A stretch of DNA of 64,000 bases, from NCBI RefSeq assembly GCF_005925325.1, contig NZ_SRMP01000002.1, positions 710,541 to 774,540 of the forward strand, written 5' to 3'. This DNA comes from Pedobacter helvus (GTDB lineage Bacteria; Bacteroidota; Bacteroidia; Sphingobacteriales; Sphingobacteriaceae). Below, one piece after another: positions 51,004 through 58,163 of this stretch (its first letter is position 1; the number at the start of each line of letters is the position of its first letter). The notes under the pieces were generated by a model. That model did no database searches. It was not told the DNA's origin and saw only the letters and a program-made list of their open reading frames with translations. Both the position numbers and the translations under genes were made by a program.

Positions 51004-52260
51004 ATGAAAAAGCTTGCCTTGTTTTTTGGCTTACTGGTTTGTATTGATACGGCGCTTTTTGGCCAAGATCTTTCGCAACAGGTAGTCGCTGGTAGGATTA
51101 ATGATCCATCACAAATTAAAAAGCCTTATGTAATTTTTATTTCTGCGGATGGTTTTAGAAATGATTATGCCGATAAATATCAAGCAAAAAATCTATTGGC
51201 GTTGAGAGAGAAAGGAGTGAAGGCAGTTTCCATGAAACCTTCCTATCCGTCGGTTACTTTCTCCAATCATTATACTTTGGCAACCGGAATGTATCCTTCT
51301 ACGCATGGTATTGTGAACAATTCTTTTTACGATCCCAACAAGAAGCAAATTTATGTGAAAACAGATCCGAGTGCGATTAAAGACAGTACTTGGTATGGCG
51401 GCGTGCCCATTTGGGTGTTGGCAGAGCAGCAAAAAATGCTTTCAGCGGCTTTTTATTGGTTGGGCTCCGAAACGGCTGTTCAAGGGGTTAGACCAACTTA
51501 CTGGTATAATTTCAATACTAAAATCCCGATGGATACTCGGATTGATGCCGTGAAAAAATGGTTGCAATTGCCAGAAGAAAAGCGTCCGCATTTGATTAAT
51601 TTTTACTTTCCAGAAGTAGATGTGGCTGGGCATCATTTTGGTAGCAATTCCAAAGAAACCGCTGCTGCTGTAAAATTGGTAGACGATGCTGTGGGCCAAA
51701 TGGTACAACTTACCAAAGAAGTGGGATTGGATGTCAACTTTGTTTTTGTGTCAGATCACGGAATGACCGAGGCGGATAATAAAAATACATTAGATTTGCC
51801 GTCGGTGATAGACACCAGTAAGTTTATTGTGCCTAACGGCGATGCATTGATCCAGATTTATGCGAAGGATAAGAGGGATATCAAACCGCTCTACAAAAAG
51901 CTTAAAGCTGAAGGAAAAGATTATGATGTTTATTTAACCAAGAAAATGCCTAAGCGTTGGCATTACAGGGCAAAGGACAATAAAGATGGGAGAATAGGAG
52001 ATATTATTCTTATTCCTAGATTACCCAAAATTTTCAATTTAACAGGCAGGCCAACATCTATCGGTAAGCATGGCTTTGATAATGACATGCCAGATATGCA
52101 GGCAACTTTTTACGCTTGGGGTCCAGCTTTTAAAGAGGGAATGATCATTAATTCATTTGAAAATGTACACATCTATCCCTTATTAGCAAAGGTTTTGGGC
52201 TTGTCTTACGGTCATAAAGTAGATGGTGATCTAAAGGTATTAATGCCGATATTAAAATAG
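51004..52260 (+). CDS. Secreted nucleotide pyrophosphatase/phosphodiesterase
   Basis: The 418-residue protein starts at the ATG at 51004 (MKKLALFFG) with a signal peptide; the ATG at 50962 and another at 50995 lie upstream. It belongs to the alkaline-phosphatase superfamily, NPP type. Motifs are FISADGF (metal Asp), PSYPSVTFSNHYTLATGMYP with the nucleophile Thr, YFPEVDVAGHHFG, FVFVSDHGMTEADN and GKHGFDN. It hydrolyses phosphodiester or pyrophosphate bonds of nucleotides or lipids outside the cytoplasm. It follows the receptor by about 120 bp and is convergent with nadV, only 9 bp apart. The substrate within this broad family is not decided. Confidence 0.88.
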   Translation: MKKLALFFGLLVCIDTALFGQDLSQQVVAGRINDPSQIKKPYVIFISADGFRNDYADKYQAKNLLALREKGVKAVSMKPSYPSVTFSNHYTLATGMYPSTHGIVNNSFYDPNKKQIYVKTDPSAIKDSTWYGGVPIWVLAEQQKMLSAAFYWLGSETAVQGVRPTYWYNFNTKIPMDTRIDAVKKWLQLPEEKRPHLINFYFPEVDVAGHHFGSNSKETAAAVKLVDDAVGQMVQLTKEVGLDVNFVFVSDHGMTEADNKNTLDLPSVIDTSKFIVPNGDALIQIYAKDKRDIKPLYKKLKAEGKDYDVYLTKKMPKRWHYRAKDNKDGRIGDIILIPRLPKIFNLTGRPTSIGKHGFDNDMPDMQATFYAWGPAFKEGMIINSFENVHIYPLLAKVLGLSYGHKVDGDLKVLMPILK

Positions 52261-52269
52261 AGGCAAGAA

Positions 52270-53721
52270 TTATATTCTTGCCCTTTTTCTGATATCACCT
52301 AAGCTTTGGTCTATTAATAGTTTTCCATCTCTAAAAACTTCAACCAATTCTCCTGTGCTTTCTGTTTCCCAATCTACTTGGTCTACTAAAGAGTACTTGC
52401 CATCTTTTAGCTCAATTTTCATTAATCCTTTTGCTGATTTTTTTGTTCCATCATCGGTGATTGGATCTTTAAAAATTTCTCTTCCTTCGCCATTAACCTC
52501 TCCATAAGTAGCTTTCATGGCAAAGCCGAAAGTATCTCTGGTATTATACTGATAGGTAAAAGAACCAATTCCCAATACCACGTTGGTCGATGCAAATCCT
52601 TTAGCTTTTAATCTTTCGCAAATTTGAGTTGCTCTTTCAATTGTGATGCTGTCTCCGTAAATAGCACCAATTTGTGGCACTAGCTCTTTATAACCTTTGT
52701 CGTTGGTTGTCCCACCAAAGCAGTCCCACAATAGTTCTATCACACCTTTTTGTTCGTTCAAGTTTTTTCCGTTAGGATTTCCACAAAGAATGTCCACTGG
52801 GTCGCCACTGTCGGGTCTAATTACAACTTTACCTTCTCTATTGGTTATTTCGCCTTTAAGTTCTGGCAGGTATTCGGTAAGCACTTTCCATAAATCCCAA
52901 GTGTCTGAAACTATAGATAGAACCCCTTTAGGGTAAACTTCGCAGATTAACCTTCTGAAAGTTTCCAATTCGCCTTCGGTAGTTCCCATGCACATTACCG
53001 AATGTTCTGTCGCAGCGACAGAGCCACCAATTAATTCAGTGTCTGAATTTGCGTTGTAGTATTGCTCTAGAAAATCAATTGCAGGAATGGTATCGGTGCC
53101 AGTAAAACTAAGTAGGTGTGCTGCAGAAGAGCTTAATCCGGCATCTACACCTGCCATTCCACGCATCGAGAAATCATGTCCCTGCCAGTCAACAAATTCT
53201 GGAACTGAAGACGTTTCTAAAGCAAACCGGTCTAATACCTTTCTGTATTGTTTTGCGATTGTGGCAGATGTACAAGGCATCCAAATTACCGCAGATAATA
53301 AGGTTTCGAAATAGTTCGTTAACCAAAAGAATTCTGGTTTAGTATTATACATGGTAAACATCGGCACTCTAACAGGAGCAGCTGCGCCTTCGGGTAAAGC
53401 TTTAAATACCATTGGTATATAACCTAGATCATGTAAATCTTCTATATGCTTAGTGCCAACTTGGTTTTCGCCCAAATAGTTATTTATTCTTCGGCTGTAT
53501 TCTCTGATAACTTTATCTTTTGGTTGCTTAAAAAAATAGTTCTCAAAATCTTCTAAGATGTATTTTTTGATGAAATATTGTAATCCGAAGAATACCACCT
53601 CTTCAATTTCTTCAATTCTGCTTTTTCTTGGTGTCCAATTAGAATATACTAAAGTTGTTCCGGTTGGGTATTGTCTGCGATGGTCAACTTTGTAGCCATC
53701 AGTTAATAGTAACGGGTTCAT
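52270..53721 (-). CDS. nadV: Nicotinamide phosphoribosyltransferase
   Basis: The 483-residue protein has the length and motifs of the NAMPT family: NPLLLTDGYKVDHRRQYP at the start, PEGAAAPVRVPMFTM, DWQGHDFSMRGMAG, VSDTWDLWKVL and RPDSGDPVDI for PRPP binding near residue 307. It joins nicotinamide to PRPP to give NMN, the first step of NAD salvage without deamidation. The upstream gene 42 bp away encodes a PRPP synthetase-like protein, which would supply the co-substrate. The gene is last in a leftward operon with two nrtR regulator genes. No NMN adenylyltransferase is seen here. Nicotinate phosphoribosyltransferase is excluded by the NAMPT-type motifs. Confidence 0.92.
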   Translation of the reverse strand: MNPLLLTDGYKVDHRRQYPTGTTLVYSNWTPRKSRIEEIEEVVFFGLQYFIKKYILEDFENYFFKQPKDKVIREYSRRINNYLGENQVGTKHIEDLHDLGYIPMVFKALPEGAAAPVRVPMFTMYNTKPEFFWLTNYFETLLSAVIWMPCTSATIAKQYRKVLDRFALETSSVPEFVDWQGHDFSMRGMAGVDAGLSSSAAHLLSFTGTDTIPAIDFLEQYYNANSDTELIGGSVAATEHSVMCMGTTEGELETFRRLICEVYPKGVLSIVSDTWDLWKVLTEYLPELKGEITNREGKVVIRPDSGDPVDILCGNPNGKNLNEQKGVIELLWDCFGGTTNDKGYKELVPQIGAIYGDSITIERATQICERLKAKGFASTNVVLGIGSFTYQYNTRDTFGFAMKATYGEVNGEGREIFKDPITDDGTKKSAKGLMKIELKDGKYSLVDQVDWETESTGELVEVFRDGKLLIDQSLGDIRKRARI

Positions 53722-53763
53722 AGTAATGATTTTTGAAATGATCTGTTAAATTGATTTTTCGAG

Positions 53764-54603
53764 CTAAGATAAAAGTGCGTGGCTTAAGCTGATTTGGTGT
53801 ACGTTAGAACCTGCAAAATCCTTAACCGAATTGCTAGTGAATATTTTCTCGAATGAGCTGCTCAACTCACCAAAACCTTTACTGAAAATGCCATGACTTA
53901 CTGCTAGGTATAATTTACCAGCATTTTTGTTTCGTAGCTCTTCTGCTAAACCGATAAACGTTCCGCCACCATCGCAAATATCATCTACAATTAAGCAATC
54001 TTTTCCCTGTAGATCATCTGCATATACTTTAAAGCCAGATAACTTTCCAGTTTTAACATTTCTGCTCTTGCTACACTCCACAACTTCAACGCCGCCTAAA
54101 AATTCAGAAACCTTGTATATTTTTTTTAGCGCTCCGCCATCTGGAGAAATCAATATGGCTTCGTTGCCAATTTCTTCCATCACCTTGGCTATAAATTTAT
54201 GGTTGGCAATTACTTCACAGTTATTTAGTACAGCGGGTGTAACTTCAGAGTGTGCATCAAAAACTAAAACCTTTTTAAAGCCTAGGCTATTGATGATATC
54301 AGCATAAACTTTTACTGATAGCGGTTCTCCTTTAATCATTACCCTGTCTTGTCTAGCAGCAGGGAAGTAAGGAATATATAAATCTACAATCGCTACTTGC
54401 ATTCTTTTCAATGCATCCACTGCTAAACAAAGCAAGCCAAGATCATTAAAAGAATTTAGTCTATGGGTTATAGTTACACCTTTAGCAGTTTCGAAATTAG
54501 GGTTGATTTTTATGTGTGGTTCTCCACCAGAAAAAGTAAAACTTTCAAACTTTAATTCTTCGCCATCTAATGGCTTAAAATTCTGATCTAGATTAAGTAT
54601 CAT
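53764..54603 (-). CDS. prs: Short ribose-phosphate pyrophosphokinase paired with nadV
   Basis: This 279-residue PRPP synthetase is shorter than the housekeeping enzyme at 62953 (313 residues) and quite different from it. YIPYFPAARQDRVM is the ATP-contact loop, VLVFDAHSEVTPAVL the region of the His/Asp pair, SPDGGALKK follows, and the PRPP loop is IVDDICDGGGTF, where the usual form is DDICDTAGT. The short form next to nadV is known from bacteria and some phages. It would make PRPP for nicotinamide salvage. It is 42 bp before nadV and starts 73 bp after nrtR copy 1 in the transcription direction. Its promoter matches the consensus exactly and is flanked by two operator-like sites. Confidence 0.87.
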   Translation of the reverse strand: MILNLDQNFKPLDGEELKFESFTFSGGEPHIKINPNFETAKGVTITHRLNSFNDLGLLCLAVDALKRMQVAIVDLYIPYFPAARQDRVMIKGEPLSVKVYADIINSLGFKKVLVFDAHSEVTPAVLNNCEVIANHKFIAKVMEEIGNEAILISPDGGALKKIYKVSEFLGGVEVVECSKSRNVKTGKLSGFKVYADDLQGKDCLIVDDICDGGGTFIGLAEELRNKNAGKLYLAVSHGIFSKGFGELSSSFEKIFTSNSVKDFAGSNVHQISLSHALLS

Positions 54604-54614
54604 AATTTTCTATT

Positions 54615-54633
54615 TTGTGTAATTATTACGCAA
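54615..54633. promoter_or_regulatory. Putative NrtR operator A
   Basis: A 19-bp palindrome, TTGTGTAATTATTACGCAA. On the minus strand it overlaps the TTTG of the prs -7 element, where bound repressor would block transcription. Half-sites match TTGYGTAA of the sites at 54665, 55374 and 56083. Confidence 0.65.
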
Positions 54634-54661
54634 AGTTATAACAATTAAATTAACCTGCAAA
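54631..54661 (-). promoter_or_regulatory. Promoter of prs-nadV
   Basis: On the minus strand TTTG (54658-54661) and TAACTTTG (54631-54638) are 19 bp apart, an exact match to the Bacteroidota consensus TTTG-N19-TAnnTTTG. The expected start of transcription is close to 54625, about 20 bp before the prs ATG. Confidence 0.7.
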
Positions 54662-54664
54662 TGT

Positions 54665-54683
54665 TTGTGTATAAATTACGCAA
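54665..54683. promoter_or_regulatory. Putative NrtR operator B
   Basis: TTGTGTATAAATTACGCAA, an imperfect palindrome of the same type as operator A, 50 bp from it and just upstream of the prs -33 element. It also contains the stop codon (TAA) of nrtR copy 1 on the minus strand. Confidence 0.6.
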
Positions 54684-55368
54684 AATAAATTTCAAAAAAA
54701 AATCCTTCTTTTGTTAATTTATTGTATTTCAGTTTGTTGAATTTGAATAATTTTGCAGGCCTTCCGTTTTTTTTGCTGCCAAATTTCTCGGTTTCTTCCA
54801 CAATGCCAAAACTTAAAATCTTTTTTCTAAAGTTTCTTCGATCTATTTCTTTCTCTAAAATAGTACAGTATAAGTTTTCTAACTCAGAGAAAAGGAACTC
54901 TTTTGGTAGTAGATCAAATCCAATGGGCTGGTAGCTTAACTTGTTTTTCAATCTTTGTTTGGCTGCTTCCAAAATTACGCTATGATCGAATGCTAGTTGA
55001 GGTAAGTTGTGCATAGGAAACCATTGTGCATCCTCTGCATCTGTATCTGCTTTTACAACTAGTTTGGTAGAATTTACCAATGCAAAATAGGCTACTGAAA
55101 TTACCTGAAATCTCGGGTCTCTATTCACGTCGTCACCGAAAGTATATAGTTGTTCTAGGTAACTTACTTTAATGCCAGCTTCTTCAGCAAGTTCCCTGTT
55201 TACAGCAGTGCTTAATGTTTCTCCATCTTTAACAAAACCTCCCACTAGCGCCCACTGATCTTTCAAAACTCCAAACTTCTGTTTAATCAACAACACGTTA
55301 AGGCTGTTTTCTTTATAACCAAAAACAATTGCATCTACGGCTATTTTAATATTCTGACGAAGTTCCAT
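54676..55368 (-). CDS. nrtR: NrtR-type Nudix transcriptional regulator, copy 1
   Basis: The true start is the ATG at 55368 (MELRQNIKIAV), because the upstream frame is the operator. This gives 230 residues: an N-terminal Nudix domain (about 5-140) with a complete Nudix box, GFVKDGETLSTAVNRELAEE, and a C-terminal winged-helix domain (RRNFRKKILSFGIVEE, GRPAKLFKFNKLKYN). NrtR proteins sense ADP-ribose or related compounds and repress NAD salvage genes, which here are prs and nadV directly downstream. The C-terminus reads EGFFFEIYFA, against EGFLFDIYFA in copy 2. AraR-type Nudix regulators of arabinose use the same fold, but the neighbours favour NAD. Its own -7 element is a chimera, TTATTTTG, weaker than that of copy 2. 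Confidence 0.87.
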   Translation of the reverse strand: MELRQNIKIAVDAIVFGYKENSLNVLLIKQKFGVLKDQWALVGGFVKDGETLSTAVNRELAEEAGIKVSYLEQLYTFGDDVNRDPRFQVISVAYFALVNSTKLVVKADTDAEDAQWFPMHNLPQLAFDHSVILEAAKQRLKNKLSYQPIGFDLLPKEFLFSELENLYCTILEKEIDRRNFRKKILSFGIVEETEKFGSKKNGRPAKLFKFNKLKYNKLTKEGFFFEIYFA

Positions 55369-55373
55369 CTTAT

Positions 55374-55392
55374 AAGCGTATCTTTTACGCAA
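55374..55392. promoter_or_regulatory. Putative NrtR operator C
   Basis: On the minus strand TTGCGTAAAAGATACGCTT, an inverted repeat with GCGTA/TACGC core, 6 bp upstream of the nrtR copy 1 ATG. It also contains the stop codon of nrtR copy 2. Confidence 0.55.
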
Positions 55393-56077
55393 AATAAATA
55401 TCAAATAAAAATCCTTCTTTTGTTAATTTATTGTATTTCAGTTTGTTGAATTTGAATAATTTTGCAGGTCTTCCGTTTTTTTTGCTGCCAAATTTCTCGG
55501 TTTCTTCCACAATACCAAAACTTAAAATCTTTTTTCTAAAGTTTCTTCGATCTATTTCTTTCTCTAAAATAGTACAGTATAAGTTTTCTAACTCAGAGAA
55601 AAGGAACTCTTTTGGTAGTAGATCAAATCCAATGGGCTGGTAGCTTAACTTGTTTTTCAATCTTTGTTTGGCTGCTTCCAAAATTACGCTATGATCGAAT
55701 GCTAGTTGAGGTAAGTTGTGCATAGGAAACCATTGTGCATCCTCTGCATCTGTATCTGCTTTTACAACTAGTTTGGTAGAATTTACCAATGCAAAATAGG
55801 CTACTGAAATTACCTGAAATCTCGGGTCTCTATTCACGTCGTCACCGAAAGTATATAGTTGTTCTAGGTAACTTACTTTAATGCCAGCTTCTTCAGCAAG
55901 TTCCCTGTTTACAGCAGTGCTTAATGTTTCTCCATCTTTAACAAAACCTCCCACTAGCGCCCACTGATCTTTCAAAACTCCAAACTTCTGTTTAATCAAC
56001 AACACGTTAAGGCTGTTTTCTTTATAACCAAAAACAATTGCATCTACGGCTATTTTAATATTCTGACGAAGTTCCAT
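55385..56077 (-). CDS. nrtR: NrtR-type Nudix transcriptional regulator, copy 2
   Basis: A 230-residue Nudix-winged-helix protein identical to copy 1 except for two residues near the C-terminus (Leu and Asp in EGFLFDIYFA). The start is the ATG at 56077; upstream in-frame codons lie in the operator. Its promoter has a good -7 element on the minus strand, TAGCTTTG (56099-56106), and the operator overlaps it. This is the promoter-proximal copy and is probably the ancestral promoter, with copy 1 made by duplication of the unit. Two functional copies would double the repressor dose. The stop codon TAA lies inside operator C of the next copy. Both copies are intact, so neither is yet a pseudogene. 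Confidence 0.87.
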   Translation of the reverse strand: MELRQNIKIAVDAIVFGYKENSLNVLLIKQKFGVLKDQWALVGGFVKDGETLSTAVNRELAEEAGIKVSYLEQLYTFGDDVNRDPRFQVISVAYFALVNSTKLVVKADTDAEDAQWFPMHNLPQLAFDHSVILEAAKQRLKNKLSYQPIGFDLLPKEFLFSELENLYCTILEKEIDRRNFRKKILSFGIVEETEKFGSKKNGRPAKLFKFNKLKYNKLTKEGFLFDIYFA

Positions 56078-56082
56078 CTTAT

Positions 56083-56106
56083 AAGCGTATCTTTTACGCA
56101 AAGCTA
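56083..56106 (-). promoter_or_regulatory. nrtR promoter -7 element with putative operator D
   Basis: TAGCTTTG on the minus strand is at 56099-56106, and the operator TTGCGTAAAAGATACGCTT at 56083-56101 overlaps its last bases. No good -33 TTTG is visible at the expected distance. Overlap of operator and -7 is the same arrangement as in front of prs. Confidence 0.5.
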
Positions 56107-56219
56107 AGCAATTTGATTTAAGCTGGCTAGGTTTAAAAATAAAGTAACATTTTAGTGCTGATTAGGTGTTGCCATCTTCATTGCAGATATTTATGGCCAA
56201 CAAACCTAAACATATAAAA

Positions 56220-57800
56220 ATGAAGAAAACCTTTACCATCATTAGTTTTGCATTGTTGCTTTCTACTGTTGCTTTTGCACAAAGACAAGAAGCACAAGGC
56301 AATGCCCAAAAAACGGGTTCAGCAGTTGGCGCTGCTTCAGCACCTAAGGAAGAAACTCCTATTAAACAAAACACCAACATCGCTTCTAGAAATATCGTTC
56401 CCGAAAGTTCGGTGGTAACGAACCATACCGTAACTATCAACGGAAAAGCTGTGCCTTACAAAGCAACTGCAGGTACGTTGCCAGTGTGGGACGAAGAAGG
56501 CAAAACACTCGCTGGATTATTCTATACTTATTACGAAAGAACTGATGTTGGCAACAAAGAAAGTCGCCCTTTAGTGATTTCCTTCAATGGTGGCCCAGGC
56601 TCGGCATCGGTATGGATGCACATTGCTTACACCGGTCCAGTAGTTTTAAAAATAGATGATGAAGGTTATCCAGTACAGCCTTATGGTTATAAAGACAACA
56701 GCACTTCGATACTAGATGTAGCAGATATTGTTTACATCGATCCTGTAAATACTGGCTATTCTAGAACAGTAGGCAAGGATGTGCCAACTAATCGGTTTTT
56801 CGGTGTAAGAGCAGATATTAAATACTTGGCAGAGTGGATCAACACCTTTGTAACTCGTACCAACCGTTGGGCTTCGCCAAAATATCTGATAGGAGAGAGC
56901 TATGGTACTACCCGTGTTTCGGGCTTAGCATTAGAATTGCAAAGTAACCATTGGATGTACTTGAACGGTGTTATTTTAGTTTCGCCAACAGAGTTAGGCA
57001 TCGAAAGAGGAAAAGCAATGGATGCTGCTTTACGCTTACCTTACTTTGCGGCAACAGCTTGGTATCACAAAGCTTTGGCTAACGATTTGCAATCGAAAAA
57101 ACTAACCGATATGCTGCCCGAGGTAGAAACATTTACCATTAACGAGTTAGTGCCAGCAATGGCAAAAGGAGGCTTTCTTCCTGTCGAAGAGAAAAAGAAG
57201 ATAGCCGCTAAAATGGCTCGTTTTTCTGGCTTGCCAGAGAAAGTAATTCTACAAAACAACTTAGATATTAGTACTAATTTATTTTGGAAGGAACTTCTAA
57301 GAGATAAAGGTTTTACGGTGGGCCGTCTAGATTCTAGATACAAAGGAATTGACAAATCTGACGGTGGTGAGCGCCCTGATTACAATGCGGAGTTAACCTC
57401 ATGGCTCCATTCTTTCACGCCAGCTATCAATATGTATTTACGCAACGAACTAAACTACAAAACCGATTTGAAATACAATATGTTTGGTCCGGTAAATCCA
57501 TGGGATAGGACAGGCGATAATACGGGGGAAAATTTAAGAGCGGCAATGGCACAAAATCCGTATCTGCATGTCTTGGTGCAGTCTGGTTATTACGACGGTG
57601 CTTGCGATTATTTCAATGCTAAATACAATATGTGGCAAATGGATCCAAGTGGTAGATTAAAAGATAGAATGAGTTGGGAAGGGTACGAAAGTGGCCACAT
57701 GATGTACTTGCGCAAGGTAGATTTAGCACTTGGAAACGATCACATTCGTGAGTTCATTAAAAAATCAACCCCGAAACCAGGACAGCCTGCTAAATTCTAG
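56220..57800 (+). CDS. Secreted S10-family serine carboxypeptidase-like protein
   Basis: The 526-residue protein starts at the ATG at 56220 (MKKTFTIISF), where a signal peptide begins (cut near AFAQ); an upstream ATG at 56166 would add 18 residues before it. The alpha/beta-hydrolase features are VISFNGGPGSASVW (oxyanion loop) near residue 120, LIGESYGTTR with nucleophile Ser227, a candidate Asp in VQSGYYDGACDYF, and His in ESGHMMYLR near the C-terminus. S10 enzymes cut C-terminal residues from peptides. A low-complexity Ala/Gly/Gln start (22-50) follows the signal. It acts outside the cytoplasm. It is divergent from nrtR by 142 bp and has no operon partner. Confidence 0.87.
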   Translation: MKKTFTIISFALLLSTVAFAQRQEAQGNAQKTGSAVGAASAPKEETPIKQNTNIASRNIVPESSVVTNHTVTINGKAVPYKATAGTLPVWDEEGKTLAGLFYTYYERTDVGNKESRPLVISFNGGPGSASVWMHIAYTGPVVLKIDDEGYPVQPYGYKDNSTSILDVADIVYIDPVNTGYSRTVGKDVPTNRFFGVRADIKYLAEWINTFVTRTNRWASPKYLIGESYGTTRVSGLALELQSNHWMYLNGVILVSPTELGIERGKAMDAALRLPYFAATAWYHKALANDLQSKKLTDMLPEVETFTINELVPAMAKGGFLPVEEKKKIAAKMARFSGLPEKVILQNNLDISTNLFWKELLRDKGFTVGRLDSRYKGIDKSDGGERPDYNAELTSWLHSFTPAINMYLRNELNYKTDLKYNMFGPVNPWDRTGDNTGENLRAAMAQNPYLHVLVQSGYYDGACDYFNAKYNMWQMDPSGRLKDRMSWEGYESGHMMYLRKVDLALGNDHIREFIKKSTPKPGQPAKF

Positions 57801-57931
57801 TGTTTATGCCTCAAAGGTTTAAAATGATGAGGTTTGGGGAATAGTTATTAACTTTTGAAGCGCAAATTTGGACCACGATTAAAGTCAGTCCCGCTTTTCG
57901 TTCTAATCTTTTTGCTGATGTCAGTACCCTT

Positions 57932-57964
57932 AAACCTCGTAAGTTTCCAAAACTTACGAGGTTT
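57932..57964. repeat. CTCGTAAG-type hairpin, related to the CTTACGAAGT family
   Basis: 15-bp perfect arms (AAACCTCGTAAGTTT and AAACTTACGAGGTTT) with a 3-nt loop, the same size and loop length as the hairpin at 32700-32732. The arm sequences are related but with the halves in the other order. Confidence 0.65.
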
Positions 57965-58126
57965 GTTCGTTTATGCGCCAAAAAGTATTGACACTTCAAT
58001 CGGGGCTAAGTTGCAAATTTGTAATGCTATTCAAGATTGCCTTTTATTCGCCAAAAAACAAGTTTTGAAGTAAGATAGAAGCTCGTTTTGTATGCATTGT
58101 TAAGTAAGCATTAATTTTATTGTCAA

Positions 58127-58153
58127 TTGTTTCCATATAAATGCTTAATTTTG
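58127..58153 (+). promoter_or_regulatory. Possible accA promoter
   Basis: TAATTTTG at 58146-58153 matches the -7 consensus TAnnTTTG. A TTG at 58127-58129 is 16 bp upstream, slightly short of the usual spacing; another TTG near 58120 is 23 bp away. The start codon follows by 10 bp, so the leader would be very short. Confidence 0.4.
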
Positions 58154-58163
58154 CTGCCCCACT

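Larger units (their letters stand above)
54676..56102. repeat. 709-bp direct tandem duplication containing nrtR
   Basis: Positions 54676-55384 and 55385-56093 are direct repeats with only four differences that I can find by eye, two of them silent. The 9-mer TTACGCAAA marks all three boundaries (54676, 55385, 56094). Each unit holds one whole nrtR gene and the operator next to its start. The duplication looks recent because the copies are nearly identical also at silent sites. Confidence 0.93.
57801..58163. other. Gene-free 363 bp with one hairpin
   Basis: I reject a 72-codon frame inside it as chance, because it reads straight through a palindrome. The only clear structure is the 15-bp hairpin at 57932-57964. 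The right end holds the accA promoter. Confidence 0.6.

Noticed and set aside
54676..56077. NrtR proteins as AraR-type regulators of arabinose genes
   Set aside because: The Nudix regulator family includes such proteins, but the genes directly downstream are prs and nadV, and no arabinose gene is present.
54676..56102. The nrtR tandem copy as an assembly error
   Set aside because: The copies differ at four positions, two of which change residues, which an artefact would not explain easily. Long reads are still needed to settle it.
57855..58073. A 72-codon rightward frame between the S10 gene and accA
   Set aside because: It runs straight through the 33-bp palindrome at 57932, has no start signal and no family likeness.
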